Origin: JAXGPX01 sp040766745
Lineage (GTDB): Bacteria; Bacillota; Sulfobacillia; Fermentithermobacillales; Fermentithermobacillaceae
Length of the DNA stretch: 64,000 bases
Reading direction: 5' to 3'
Assembly (NCBI GenBank): GCA_040766745.1
Contig: JAXGPX010000009.1
Location: 18,041 to 82,040 of the forward strand
In this document: positions 36,582-46,300 of the stretch, piece by piece
How the letters are laid out: the number at the start of each line of letters is the position of its first letter
Numbering within the stretch: position 1 is the stretch's first letter
Position numbers and translations under genes: made by a program
The notes under the pieces: generated by a model
Seen by the model: the letters and a program-made list of their open reading frames with translations, nothing else
What the model was told of the DNA's origin: nothing
Databases searched by the model: none

Positions 36582-36587
36582 AACACG

Positions 36588-36652
36588 GTGGAACACGGGG
36601 ACGGTTCGCGCGTTCCACAAGTTGGAACAAGGGGACGGTTCGCGCGTTCCAC
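36588..36652. repeat. Pair of REP-like GGGGACGGTTC palindromes
   Basis: Copies lie at 36588-36618 and 36621-36652. Arms GTGGAACACG / CGCGTTCCAC match in 9 of 10 positions. The first starts six bases after the leuS stop codon. Confidence 0.9.
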
Positions 36653-36769
36653 AAGTTGCCCATTATAGAGGCCGGTTAGGGATTTGCGGAAGGCCATGTG
36701 TGAGACCAATGGTAACACTGCAACTCGATCCCTATTGGCAAATTGTGGTACTCGTGGTAGCATATAGCC

Positions 36770-37636
36770 ATGAACCGGCGGCCAGATATTATTATCTACG
36801 CAATTTCATTTCTGCTGCTTATAGGTGCTGCCAGCTTGTGGTGGCAAGGAGTATTCCCTTCGTCAAGCAGGGAACTGGTTCTTCTGCCCGATGTACAATC
36901 CTCGGCCAGGCATAGTGAGGATGGAGGCGGAAGCAGCCATTACGGTACTTCCGGTGCACTTGGAGCCGAAGGTGGTCACGGTATGCCGGGTGATTATGGC
37001 CGTCTTTCCAATTCCGGTAACGGCGATTCACCTGAGCAGGACAATGCCAGGGAGATTTTTGTCCATGTAACCGGAGCCGTAAAATCTCCAGGAGTATATA
37101 GGCTCAGAGAGGGTCAGAGGATATATGAAGCCCTGAAACTCGCTGAGCCCCTTGATGGCGCCGACGTTGATTTTTTGAACCTTGCCGGGCTTTTGTACGA
37201 TCAAGACAAAATCTATGTTCCCAAGAAGGGCGAGTTCGACGGGTCCGGAGGGCCCGGCCAGGGAACAGGTTCTCCTCCAGGGGCAGGCTACGGGTCTGCC
37301 GGCTGGGGCAGTTCAGGCTCTTCAGGCCAGGGAAGTTATGGCTCAGGATCAGGCTCAAGTTCCGGGTCAAGCCCCGGTTCCGGGTCAGGCTCATTGCCTG
37401 GAGGGAGTTCGGGATCAGGCACAGGTTCAAATACCTCTCGTTTTCCATTAAACATAAACACGGCCTCTGCCAGAGAACTTGAAGCACTTCCCGGAATCGG
37501 CCCGGCCAAGGCCGAGGCTATAGTCGCATTTCGGACACAGCGAGGGCCTTTTGCCAAGAAGGAAGATATCAAGAAAGTCTCGGGCATTGGCGAAGTGACT
37601 TACTCCAAAATAGAAAACCTCATAACACTCAGGTAG
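36770..37636 (+). CDS. comEA: Competence protein ComEA
   Basis: A membrane-anchored double-stranded DNA receptor for transformation. There is one N-terminal membrane segment (about residues 6-25), then a variable linker, an SLBB domain at about 92-140 (FVHVTGAVKSPGVYRL), a Gly/Ser-rich spacer of about 75 residues, and two helix-hairpin-helix motifs at about 225-288 (NINTASARELEALPGIG and DIKKVSGIGEVTYSKIE). At 288 residues it is longer than usual because of the Gly/Ser linker. comEC is 5.6 kb downstream on the same strand rather than adjacent. No clear ribosome binding site was seen at the ATG. Confidence 0.92.
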   Translation: MNRRPDIIIYAISFLLLIGAASLWWQGVFPSSSRELVLLPDVQSSARHSEDGGGSSHYGTSGALGAEGGHGMPGDYGRLSNSGNGDSPEQDNAREIFVHVTGAVKSPGVYRLREGQRIYEALKLAEPLDGADVDFLNLAGLLYDQDKIYVPKKGEFDGSGGPGQGTGSPPGAGYGSAGWGSSGSSGQGSYGSGSGSSSGSSPGSGSGSLPGGSSGSGTGSNTSRFPLNINTASARELEALPGIGPAKAEAIVAFRTQRGPFAKKEDIKKVSGIGEVTYSKIENLITLR

Positions 37637-37836
37637 GTTCCTCAAAATGAAAGGGGAATCCAGAGAACGTCCCCCATCCTACGAACAGATAGATCACTGC
37701 AAGCATAAAAGGCGAATCAGGCCTTATAGGCCTCCACCCCACGCTCAGGTAGATCCTTTCAGGTATGAAAAGGGGAATTTAAGAAGCCCCGATCCTCCGA
37801 ATTATGACGTGAAATGAATGGTGACTCAAGAAAACG

Positions 37837-37866
37837 TTGACAATTACTATTGTCAATCCATATAAT
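37837..37866 (+). promoter_or_regulatory. groESL promoter
   Basis: TTGACA at 37837-37842 and TATAAT at 37861-37866 are consensus SigA boxes with an 18-bp spacer. A palindrome, TTGACAAT-TACT-ATTGTCAA (37837-37856), overlaps the -35 box and spacer. Confidence 0.88.
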
Positions 37867-37875
37867 AGTGTTCGG

Positions 37876-37902
37876 TTAGCACTCACGCATCGAGAGTGCT
37901 AA
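37876..37902 (+). promoter_or_regulatory. CIRCE operator (HrcA site)
   Basis: TTAGCACTC, nine bases, GAGTGCTAA: a perfect match to the CIRCE inverted repeat, ten bases downstream of the -10 box. HrcA would bind here and repress groESL until heat shock. hrcA itself is not in the window. Confidence 0.97.
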
Positions 37903-37943
37903 CAAGGAACAATCATCAGTTAATACCACAAGGGGGGTTCATC

Positions 37944-38237
37944 TTGATCCTTAAGCCACTTTCAGATCGCGTGGTTTTAAAACCCGTTAAAGCAGAGGAA
38001 AAGACAAAGGGCGGGATCGTTCTTCCTGATACCGCCAAAGACAAGCCGCAAGAAGGGGAAATCGTCGCGGTTGGCCCTGGCAGAATTCTTGACAACGGCA
38101 CAAAACTGGTGCCGGAAGTTAAGGTTGGAGACCGGGTCATCTATTCAAAATACAGCGGCTCTGAAATCAAGGTAGACGGCGAAGAATACCTGATAGTTCG
38201 CGAGAGCGATATTCTCGCAGTCAAGGCCAAGGAGTGA
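37944..38237 (+). CDS. groES: Co-chaperonin GroES
   Basis: A 97-residue protein forming the heptameric cap of the GroEL chamber. LKPLSDRVVLKP opens it, a mobile-loop region with EEKTKGGIVLPDTAKDKPQEG follows, and the end is EYLIVRESDILAV. The start is TTG at 37944, chosen because AAGGGGGG lies about seven bases upstream and the length then equals the family norm. Earlier in-frame starts would encode the CIRCE region. It forms an operon with groEL under the CIRCE operator. Confidence 0.97.
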   Translation: MILKPLSDRVVLKPVKAEEKTKGGIVLPDTAKDKPQEGEIVAVGPGRILDNGTKLVPEVKVGDRVIYSKYSGSEIKVDGEEYLIVRESDILAVKAKE

Positions 38238-38306
38238 ACGTACGCTACTTATCTCTACGCAGTTAACTGATTGGCTTAAGCAAATTTCTAAGGAGGGAAC
38301 CTATAA

Positions 38307-39929
38307 GTGCCTGCAAAGATAATCAAGTATGATGTCGAGGCTCGCAAAGCCCTTTTGGCAGGAGTAGACGCTGTGGCAAACGCAGTGAAAATCACTCTTG
38401 GGCCCAAAGGCCGGAACGTAGTCCTTGACCGCAAGTTTGGTTCACCTGTTATCACCAAAGACGGTGTAACAGTAGCCAAGGAAATCGAATTGGAAGATCC
38501 TTTTGAGAACATGGGAGCTCAGCTCTGCCGTGAAGTTGCCGCCAAGACCAATGACGTAGCCGGCGACGGAACCACTACCGCCACAGTCCTTGCCCAGTCA
38601 ATTGTAAGAGAAGGACTCAAGAACGTTGCTGCAGGTGCCAACCCTGTGTTTGTAAAACGTGGCATCGATAAGGCTGTTGCCCGGGTAGTTGCGGAAATGA
38701 AGACCCTTTCAACCCCGGTTGAAGGAAAGCAGGACATTGCACATATCGCCGCCATTTCCGGTAATGATCCTGAAGTCGGAGAGATAATTGCCGATGCCAT
38801 GGACAAAGTCGGAAAAGACGGAGTCATCACTGTTGAAGAGTCAAAGGGTACTGCAACGACTGTCGAAGTTGTGGAAGGTATGGAATTCGACAGAGGGTAC
38901 GTTTCAGGCTACTTTGTAACCAACACCGATGCTATGGAAGCCGTACTTGAGAATCCATACATTCTCATTTACGAAAAGAAGATCTCTGCCGTTGCTGATA
39001 TCCTTCCCCTTCTCGAGAAGGTTGCCAGATCCGGCAGGCCTCTCCTGATTATCTCTGAGGATCTCGAAGGCGAAGCCCTGGCCACTTTGGTGGTCAATAA
39101 GATCCGCGGAACCCTGTCAATCTGTGCTGTTAAGGCTCCTGGATTCGGCGACAGGAGAAAGGCTATGCTCGGCGACATCGCTGCACTTACCGGCGGACAG
39201 TTCCTGTCTGAGGATATTGGAGTTAAGCTTGAGAATGTCGACCTCGACATGCTCGGCGAAGCTGCAACAGTGCGCGTTGGCAAAGAGAAGACCACTATCG
39301 TTGAGGGTAAGGGCAGCAGGGAAGATATTGAGGCCCGTATCAACCAGATCAGGCGTGAACTGGAAGAGACCGACTCTGATTATGACCGCGAGAAGCTTCA
39401 GGAAAGGCTCGCAAAGCTCGCAGGCGGCGTAGCTGTTATCAAAGTGGGAGCCGCTTCCGAGACTGAGCTCAAAGAGAAGAAGCATCGTTTCGAGGATGCC
39501 CTTGCTGCTACCAGAGCCGCTGTTGAAGAAGGCATGGTACCAGGCGGCGGAGTTACTTATGTAAACGTCCTTAATGTCCTTGATGAAGTTCAGGTAGAGG
39601 GCGACGAAAAAGTGGGCGTAAACATCGTTCGGAGAGCCCTGGAAGAACCCCTCCGGCAGATTGCCCAGAACGCCGGACTTGAAGGCTCGATTATTGTCGA
39701 GAAAGTAAAGACCAGCGATAGGAAGGGCTGGGGCCTGAACGCAGTAACCGAGGAGTTTGTGGAAGTAGCCAAGAGCGGAATTGTGGATCCTCTTAAGGTT
39801 GCCCGCTCTGCCCTTGAGAACGCTGCATCAGTAGCGTCAATGCTCCTTACCACTGAGGCTGTTATAGCTGAAAAGCCTGAGAAGGAAAAGACACCTCCTT
39901 ATCCGCCACAGCCAGACTTTGACTATTAA
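38307..39929 (+). CDS. groEL: Chaperonin GroEL
   Basis: A 540-residue ATP-dependent folding chaperonin. LGPKGRNVVLD, the ATP-binding GDGTTTATVLAQ, and AAVEEGMVPGGGVTYVN are all present. The start is GTG at 38307 with AAGGAGGG upstream. The C-terminus is unusual: the common GGM-rich tail is replaced by EKEKTPPYPPQPDFDY, rich in proline and aromatic residues. The gene lies 69 bases after groES in the CIRCE-controlled operon and is followed by a strong terminator. Confidence 0.98.
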   Translation: MPAKIIKYDVEARKALLAGVDAVANAVKITLGPKGRNVVLDRKFGSPVITKDGVTVAKEIELEDPFENMGAQLCREVAAKTNDVAGDGTTTATVLAQSIVREGLKNVAAGANPVFVKRGIDKAVARVVAEMKTLSTPVEGKQDIAHIAAISGNDPEVGEIIADAMDKVGKDGVITVEESKGTATTVEVVEGMEFDRGYVSGYFVTNTDAMEAVLENPYILIYEKKISAVADILPLLEKVARSGRPLLIISEDLEGEALATLVVNKIRGTLSICAVKAPGFGDRRKAMLGDIAALTGGQFLSEDIGVKLENVDLDMLGEAATVRVGKEKTTIVEGKGSREDIEARINQIRRELEETDSDYDREKLQERLAKLAGGVAVIKVGAASETELKEKKHRFEDALAATRAAVEEGMVPGGGVTYVNVLNVLDEVQVEGDEKVGVNIVRRALEEPLRQIAQNAGLEGSIIVEKVKTSDRKGWGLNAVTEEFVEVAKSGIVDPLKVARSALENAASVASMLLTTEAVIAEKPEKEKTPPYPPQPDFDY

Positions 39930-39980
39930 TAAGCGTGAGGACGATCACCGGCAGGCCCGTTGATCGACCCCGTGAGCCCA

Positions 39981-40015
39981 AAAACACCCGGGTGAGTCTC
40001 CCCGGGTGTTTTTTT
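39981..40015 (+). terminator. Rho-independent terminator of groESL
   Basis: AACACCCGGG (39983-39992) and CCCGGGTGTT (40001-40010) form a perfect 10-bp stem followed by a run of T. Confidence 0.95.
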
Positions 40016-40354
40016 CGGACTGGGGGAGTTGGCCGCCGAAATCGAAGAAGTCGCGCCTTCACCGGGGAGTGCGTCTTCTGTGACCACAAGCAGCCTAGCG
40101 AACCTGGCAGGCAGTCGACAAAGAAAGAACTGAGCTGCAAGTTGATTCCAGAGAAACGGGAGAAACAGGAGAGCCCGGAGAAACAGGCAAATAAGAGAAC
40201 GAACAACAGAAGAACTTGGGAACAAACTGAACATGGCTATCGTCATAATGTTGTTGAGAAACTGTTGGAGGAATTGCTATCATTTGGTCATATTAGATTA
40301 CTATGTACCAAGCCGCTCTAGTGTGGGTGTAGATGTGGGAGAGGAGACGATTTT
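40016..40354. other. Intergenic gap between groESL terminator and the MacA-like gene
   Basis: Apart from short GAGAAACAGG repeats around 40155-40190, nothing was recognised. The sequence just before the next gene (GTGGGAGAGGAGACG) supplies its ribosome binding site. Confidence 0.45.
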
Positions 40355-41935
40355 ATGCAGCGGATTCCTGAGAAATGGAGAAAATGGGCCACTGTTTCAG
40401 TAATAGTAATTGCCGTTATCGGGCTGGGTTACTGGGGAGTCAGTTCCCTTCTAGGTGGCGACAAGAAAGGCAAACTGGTAATGGTCACCAAGCCTGTCAC
40501 CATGGGAGATCTTGAGGTTACGGTGAGAGGATGGGGAATGCTCCAGGCAAGTGAGGAACAGGACGCCATATCGGGAGCAGATGGGGTAATCAAGGAAATA
40601 TTCTTTGAGTCAGGGCAGCAGGTTACAAAAGGGCAGATATTGGCTACTGTTGATGCAGGCTCCCTTGAAGTTCAAATCAAGCGCAAAGAGATTGAGCTTG
40701 ATCTTCTCCGCTTGAACCTGGCAAAAGCTTTCGGAGTGTCGCCTGACAAAGTTGCAGACGTAGATCCTGAAACGGCACTTGTGGTACGAAGCCCGATCTC
40801 AGGCCAGATAACAGGGCTGTCTGTTCAGCCAGGAAGCAGTGCACCGGGAACCATATGCCAGGTGGTCGATAACTCTAAACTTAAGATTCAGCTTCTGCTG
40901 CCAAAACCACTGTTTGATAAGGTGAAAGTGGGCCAGAAGACTTCGTTTATGCCTGACCGGTTCGATGGAATAGATCCTGGAGTGGTTACTGCAGCTGATC
41001 CTACCCCTATTGCCGGGCAATCAGCATACTACTACGAAGTATGGGTCGAGATGAAGAACCCTGGCTTGCTAAGAACCGGAGACAGAGGGTTGCTGGCAAT
41101 CCATACCCCAACAGGCGATGTTCAGGAAAAGGCTGAAATAACGGCTTATGGATCCGAAGAGGCCGTATCTACACCTTTTACAGGCAAAGTAAAGGCAGTG
41201 TTTGTCAAAGATGGAGCCACTGTTAAAGCAGGGGATCCGATTCTGCAGTTTGAACCGGGTGAGGCTCTCTTGCGGGCAATGGAAGAGCAGCTTGGGTTCA
41301 GAAAAGCGGTTTTGGAACTGGAAGAACTCAGGGCACAGCTTGGGAACGTGGAGATTGTGAGCCCTCTTGACGGGGTAGCCATGTACAGGAACATAACCCC
41401 AGGCCAAACCGTGGGCCGGGGCACCATCATAACCAGAGTGTCCAATTTTACTGAAATGAACCTGATGTTAAGAATAGATGAAATTGATGTGCCCAAGATT
41501 GCCGAGGGGCAGACGGCAGACATAGAGATCTGGGGGCCCCAGGGCAGACAGACTGTACAGGGTATCGTTTCCAAAGTGGGAGTATCCGGCAATATGCAAG
41601 ACGGTATGTCGTCTTTCAATATTACTGTAGGCGTGACCAACCCTGGATTCCTAATGCCGGGTATGGGGGCCTCGGCCCAGATTTTCGTTTCAAAGAAAGA
41701 CGGCGTTCTTCTTTGCCCGGTTGAGGCAGTTTACAAGGAAGAGGACAAGTGGTTTGTTGATATTAAGGATGGCAATTCACGGAAACCTATTGAGATTGAA
41801 ATTGGTGTTATGAACGATATGTATGCAGAAATTCTGAGCGGATTGACTGAAGGCCAGGAAGTGGTTGTAGCTATGAGCAAAGACCCGGAAAAAGATGGGG
41901 GAGGCGGCATCCGTCCTTATCCGTATGGCTATTAG
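40355..41935 (+). CDS. MacA/YknX-like periplasmic-adaptor (membrane fusion) protein
   Basis: A 526-residue protein with one N-terminal membrane segment (about residues 12-32) and two successive biotinyl-lipoyl-like regions. The first is around ISGADGVIKEIFFESGQQVTKG and the second around STPFTGKVKAVFVKDGATVKAG, each followed by beta-barrel segments. The duplicated layout makes it longer than ordinary MacA (about 370). In Gram-positives such proteins work with a MacB-type permease and an ATPase to export peptides or toxins. The permease gene follows after 38 bases. The tail is Gly/Pro/Tyr-rich. Confidence 0.87.
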   Translation: MQRIPEKWRKWATVSVIVIAVIGLGYWGVSSLLGGDKKGKLVMVTKPVTMGDLEVTVRGWGMLQASEEQDAISGADGVIKEIFFESGQQVTKGQILATVDAGSLEVQIKRKEIELDLLRLNLAKAFGVSPDKVADVDPETALVVRSPISGQITGLSVQPGSSAPGTICQVVDNSKLKIQLLLPKPLFDKVKVGQKTSFMPDRFDGIDPGVVTAADPTPIAGQSAYYYEVWVEMKNPGLLRTGDRGLLAIHTPTGDVQEKAEITAYGSEEAVSTPFTGKVKAVFVKDGATVKAGDPILQFEPGEALLRAMEEQLGFRKAVLELEELRAQLGNVEIVSPLDGVAMYRNITPGQTVGRGTIITRVSNFTEMNLMLRIDEIDVPKIAEGQTADIEIWGPQGRQTVQGIVSKVGVSGNMQDGMSSFNITVGVTNPGFLMPGMGASAQIFVSKKDGVLLCPVEAVYKEEDKWFVDIKDGNSRKPIEIEIGVMNDMYAEILSGLTEGQEVVVAMSKDPEKDGGGGIRPYPYGY

Positions 41936-41973
41936 GAGGTTAAGGGGAAAGGGTTGCTATAGGAGGGAATGTC

Positions 41974-43134
41974 GTGAAACTTTCTGACCTTTTCAGTGTG
42001 TCCATACGTGGGCTTACGACCAATAAGATGAGATCCGCTCTCACAATGCTAGGTGTAATTATAGGTGTCGCGTCTGTTATTGCCCTGGTTTCAGTCGGTT
42101 TGGGAGCCCGTAAAGATGTAGTTGAGAATTTCGAGAGCATTGGCACCAACATCCTGAAACTTTATATGAACCGGTGGGACGCAAGGCTCACTGTTGACCA
42201 GGTGCATGATTTGAAGAAAAGGGTTCCCGATTTGGAAATGGCCCTGCCTCAGGTGCATTGGGGAGCTCGCGTAACATATGAAGGAAAAGAGCGATATGCC
42301 CCTGCTCAGGGAGTAACAGAGATATTTCCTAAGATACGAAATCATGATCTGTACTCAGGAAGATTCTTTACTGCTGTGGAGGTAGAGATTGCAAGGCCGG
42401 TGGTAGTTATCGGATGGCAGGTTATGCAAGACCTGTTTGCAGGACGGGATCCTGTAGGTAAGTACATTTTCCTTGAACAGGAACCGTTTGAGATCATCGG
42501 TGTCCTTGAGGAAAAAGGCGAGAACCTTGGTGAGGGCGTCGATCAGATGATGTTTGTGCCCCTGACTGTCGCCCAGAGAAGGCGAGGTACAGACAAGATC
42601 GATATGGTTCTGCTCAAAGCCAGGAATCAGGATACTGTCGAAGCAGTCCAGCTTACAGTCGAGCGGATTTTTCAAGCCAGGTATGGCGATGATGCAGTCT
42701 ATGTATGGACCCAGCAGTCTATGCTTGACCAGCTTAAGGAATCTACAAAGACCATGACCTTGATGTTAGGCGCCATTGCAGGCGTATCGCTGCTTGTTGG
42801 CGGAATTGGGGTTATGAACATAATGCTTGTGGCAGTTACTGAGCGTACAAGGGAAATAGGTTTACGAAAAGCCCTTGGTGCAACCCGGTCTCAGATACTG
42901 CTTCAGTTCCTGACTGAATCGGCCCTGCTTTGTTCATTGGGGGGCCTTGCAGGGGTATTTCTGGGAATTGGAAGTTCGAAGCTGGTTGCCAAACTTGGCC
43001 CAAAGACAGCAGTGTCTCCTGTATCAATAGTAGTTGCTTTTGCCTTTGCGGTCCTTGTAGGATTTGTCTTTGGCGTATACCCGGCAAGCAGAGCCGGCAA
43101 GTTGGAGCCGGTTGAGGCCCTGAGGAGCGAATGA
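41974..43134 (+). CDS. MacB/FtsX-type ABC transporter permease (YknZ-like)
   Basis: A 386-residue permease with one membrane helix near the N-terminus (LTMLGVIIGVASVIALVSVG), a MacB-PCD extracytoplasmic domain of about 220 residues, and three C-terminal helices. The coupling segment RTREIGLRKALGATRSQIL identifies the FtsX family. The start is GTG with AGGAGGGAATGTC upstream. It is the partner of the adaptor protein in front of it. The expected third component, a MacB/LolD-type ATPase, is not encoded beside it in this window. Confidence 0.9.
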   Translation: MKLSDLFSVSIRGLTTNKMRSALTMLGVIIGVASVIALVSVGLGARKDVVENFESIGTNILKLYMNRWDARLTVDQVHDLKKRVPDLEMALPQVHWGARVTYEGKERYAPAQGVTEIFPKIRNHDLYSGRFFTAVEVEIARPVVVIGWQVMQDLFAGRDPVGKYIFLEQEPFEIIGVLEEKGENLGEGVDQMMFVPLTVAQRRRGTDKIDMVLLKARNQDTVEAVQLTVERIFQARYGDDAVYVWTQQSMLDQLKESTKTMTLMLGAIAGVSLLVGGIGVMNIMLVAVTERTREIGLRKALGATRSQILLQFLTESALLCSLGGLAGVFLGIGSSKLVAKLGPKTAVSPVSIVVAFAFAVLVGFVFGVYPASRAGKLEPVEALRSE

Positions 43135-43318
43135 GGATAGCCCGTAGAGTTTTGGATTAGTTAGGGTGGTAGGCTTGGTTAGTAGAGGGTACCGGAACTG
43201 CTTCCTGTTGGGCCAGTTCACTGAGGGTGGTACGCTTGGTTGTGAGGGTGGAATGCCCGGCTCACGCTAGGCCTGGCATAGTTTGTCTAGGGTAGCGACG
43301 GTTCGCCCTAGGCCTGGG

Positions 43319-46300
43319 ATGTCAGAGACAAGGATTAATGTAGGAAAGATTAATATAATCTGGAAAGGAAATCAAGGCGGTGCCGTAGAAGATCGAACTA
43401 TGGCACCGCCTTATGATTATCGTGGATTTGCAGAGAATCAACACAGCCGGGAAAACGGTTTTCAGCCGCCGCCAGGTTTGCCGGGGATGCTCAAGAGCCA
43501 CAAAAGGCCCCTGCTGTGGCCCTGTATAGGGTTCCTAATGGGAACTACTTATCCAATTCCGATTAGATTTCCCAAATACCTCACGGTTGTTCTGTGGATA
43601 GCCTTGTTGTGCAGCTGCGCAGCAGCAATTGTAAATACTCGCCGAAGATTGCTGAAAGCCGGAGCAGCAGGTTCTAAACGTGTCGGGAGAGTTCCGGCGG
43701 TTTACAAGATGTCAGCAGCAGGCAGTGCAGGCGGCTGTGCATCAGGTTCGGCAGCAGGCGTTATTTTACTGGTTGCCGTAGGTTTCATGCTTGGCGCTAT
43801 GCGGGCTGATGCATGGCAACGGAAGATCCTATCTGCAGAGCACCTGGCCAATGCTGCATGGTCTCGAACTCTTGGCGGGGTACAGGCCGAAAATCCCCTT
43901 GTTATAGTTGAGGTTATGAGTAACCCGAAAACAGGTGAAAGGCGAACAGAGTTCTCAGGCAAGATCCACAGGCTAATAGACGCGACTTCAGGAGAGACTT
44001 CGTCCCTGATGCTGTCAGACTGGAAAGGCCTTCTTGTTAACGTGAGCATCTTTCAGGGGCAATCCTCAGCTTCCATTAGGCGTCGAGATATCCTAGTTGT
44101 GTCAGGCAAGTTTAGTGTTCCACAGTCTGCCAAGAACCCCGGAGAGTTTGATTACAGAAGGTACTTAATGAGCAAGGGTATCTTTGCTGAGTTGAAAGGT
44201 ACCGTCAAAGGCCGGGTTCATGGGAACAGCCAGGTTATCCAACCGGGGTTGGATCAAGGACCGACAGGCGGGTTGGATAAGCCGGGCCAGGCAGTTAGGC
44301 TAGACGGGCTAGGCCAACCATGGCATATGAGCCGGCCGCCATGGCCTGATGTTTGCAGAGAGTTCTTCCAGCGTATTTCTCTGTACATTGAAACGAGAAT
44401 CGATGAGGCCCTTGTTGGAGAAGAGCAAGGAATTCTGAAGGCGCTTTTTCTTGGAGATAGGGGTGAAATCTCCTCACAGGATTCAGCAGGATTCCGCCTT
44501 TCAGGCCTATACCGGTTCATAGCTATTGCCGGGTTCCACGTAGAGATGGCCTCCAGAGCAGTGGAACGCCTGTCTAGGAAGATAACCAAGAACGTCAATG
44601 CATCCAGAATCTTAGGTGTGCTTGCGGCCTGGTTTTGGGCAGGCCTATCTGGGTGGTCAACCGGGCCCCTGAGGGCTTTTCTCTGTGTCGTGCTAAGGCA
44701 CTTTGCTTTCTGGACCCGGTGGAAATACGAAACTTTGGCCGCCTGCGCCGTTTGTGGTATTGTAATTGGGTTTCGTATCCCGTATCCGCTTCTGGATACA
44801 TCCTTTCAATTGAGCTTTGCAGGAATGGTTTCTGCATGGGTTACCCGTGAGTACGTTTCTGTGTTTGGATCAAGGTTAAGGCTGGGAATGGTAAGGCGGT
44901 CGCTGCTTCAATCTCTCCTTATGGCAGCATTGCTGCTTCCTCTGCTGGCCTGTCATTTTCAAGACGTATCTATAGCAGGTTTCTTCTTAGGAGGGCTGTG
45001 GGCAGTCCTTGCAGTGGCAGGGATGCTTTCATTCGTGCCGGTACTTTGTTTTCCTTGGTTCGCAGGTAAGGCCCTGGGATGGTTGTCTTTCTTCGTACTC
45101 CACGGGATGAGGTATTTGAGTAACTCCGTCGCAAGGCTTCCGGCTGTATCTTTCGCCTTTCCTGCTCCCGGGCTTATCGAAACCCTATCTTACTACGGGA
45201 TAGTACTTCTGCTGCTTGAGGCTGTCAGGCAGGGACCCGGCCGCAGACCGGCAAAGCGCCTTGCCTTGCCGGCTTTGTCGCTGATTCTATTCCTTTCGGT
45301 GTTCATGCGTTACTATCTTCCCTGGCCTCAGGTGGTTTTCCTAAGTGTAGGCCAGGGAGACTGCGTAATTGTCCGAACAGGGCTGACTGTAATTATTGTA
45401 GACACAGGTACCTATGATGCCGCCAGCCGGGTATTGGCACCTTACTTGAAACGGCAAGGTATTAGGCGGATCGATTTATGTATAGTCTCTCACCTGCATT
45501 CGGACCATGCTGGGGGATTGGAAGTGCTTTGCAGCGGCTTTGATGTGAAAGAGATCATGACCTGCCCCGGAAGCAAAGAGGCCGTTGCCGAAATGATAGC
45601 AGCATCTGCCCACACGAAGATTACTGAGGCAGGAGCAGGTGAGGTATACCGTATCGGGAACGCAATAATCGAGGTGGTTCATCCTGCGAAGGGGGCAGGG
45701 ACAGGAGCAGGAACAGGTGCAGGGATACATACGGGTGCAGGAAGAGGTATGGGTGTAGGTACAGGTGCAGTCACGGGAACAGGTGCAGGCGGGAAGTCCA
45801 CTGGCAGTCAAGGCGAAGCAGGTACTGCCCTTGCCGGTATTGCAACAAGCTCCGGGCAAGGTGGCGACGGTTACTCCAATGAGGATTCCCTTGTCTTTAC
45901 TTTGCAGGCCCAGGGGTTTCCGGCGTACCTGGAATTTTGGGGTGATGCGCCCGGTAAGGTTGTGATGGATCTGATTGAAGCCCCAGAGACAGGGCAAGGT
46001 ATCGGCCAGGCCGACCAGGAGAAATGGTCGAAATGGCCGGCAGAGGCCTTCCAGGGCCTTTCGAGAGCGGTTGTCCCAATTGTGAAAGTACCTCATCACG
46101 GAAGCCCCGATTCTCTGGTGTTTGGGTTCTATGGCAGGCTGTCGAACGGGTTAGGGGCAATATCCGGGTCAGGGGCAGGTTCCGGGCCAGGGGCAGGTTC
46201 CGGGCCAGAGGCAGGATCTGGGATAGGGGCATCATCTGGAGCAGCACAACCTGCCGGCTCATCTGGAGTAGCCATAATATCCGTAGGTCCCAATTCATAT

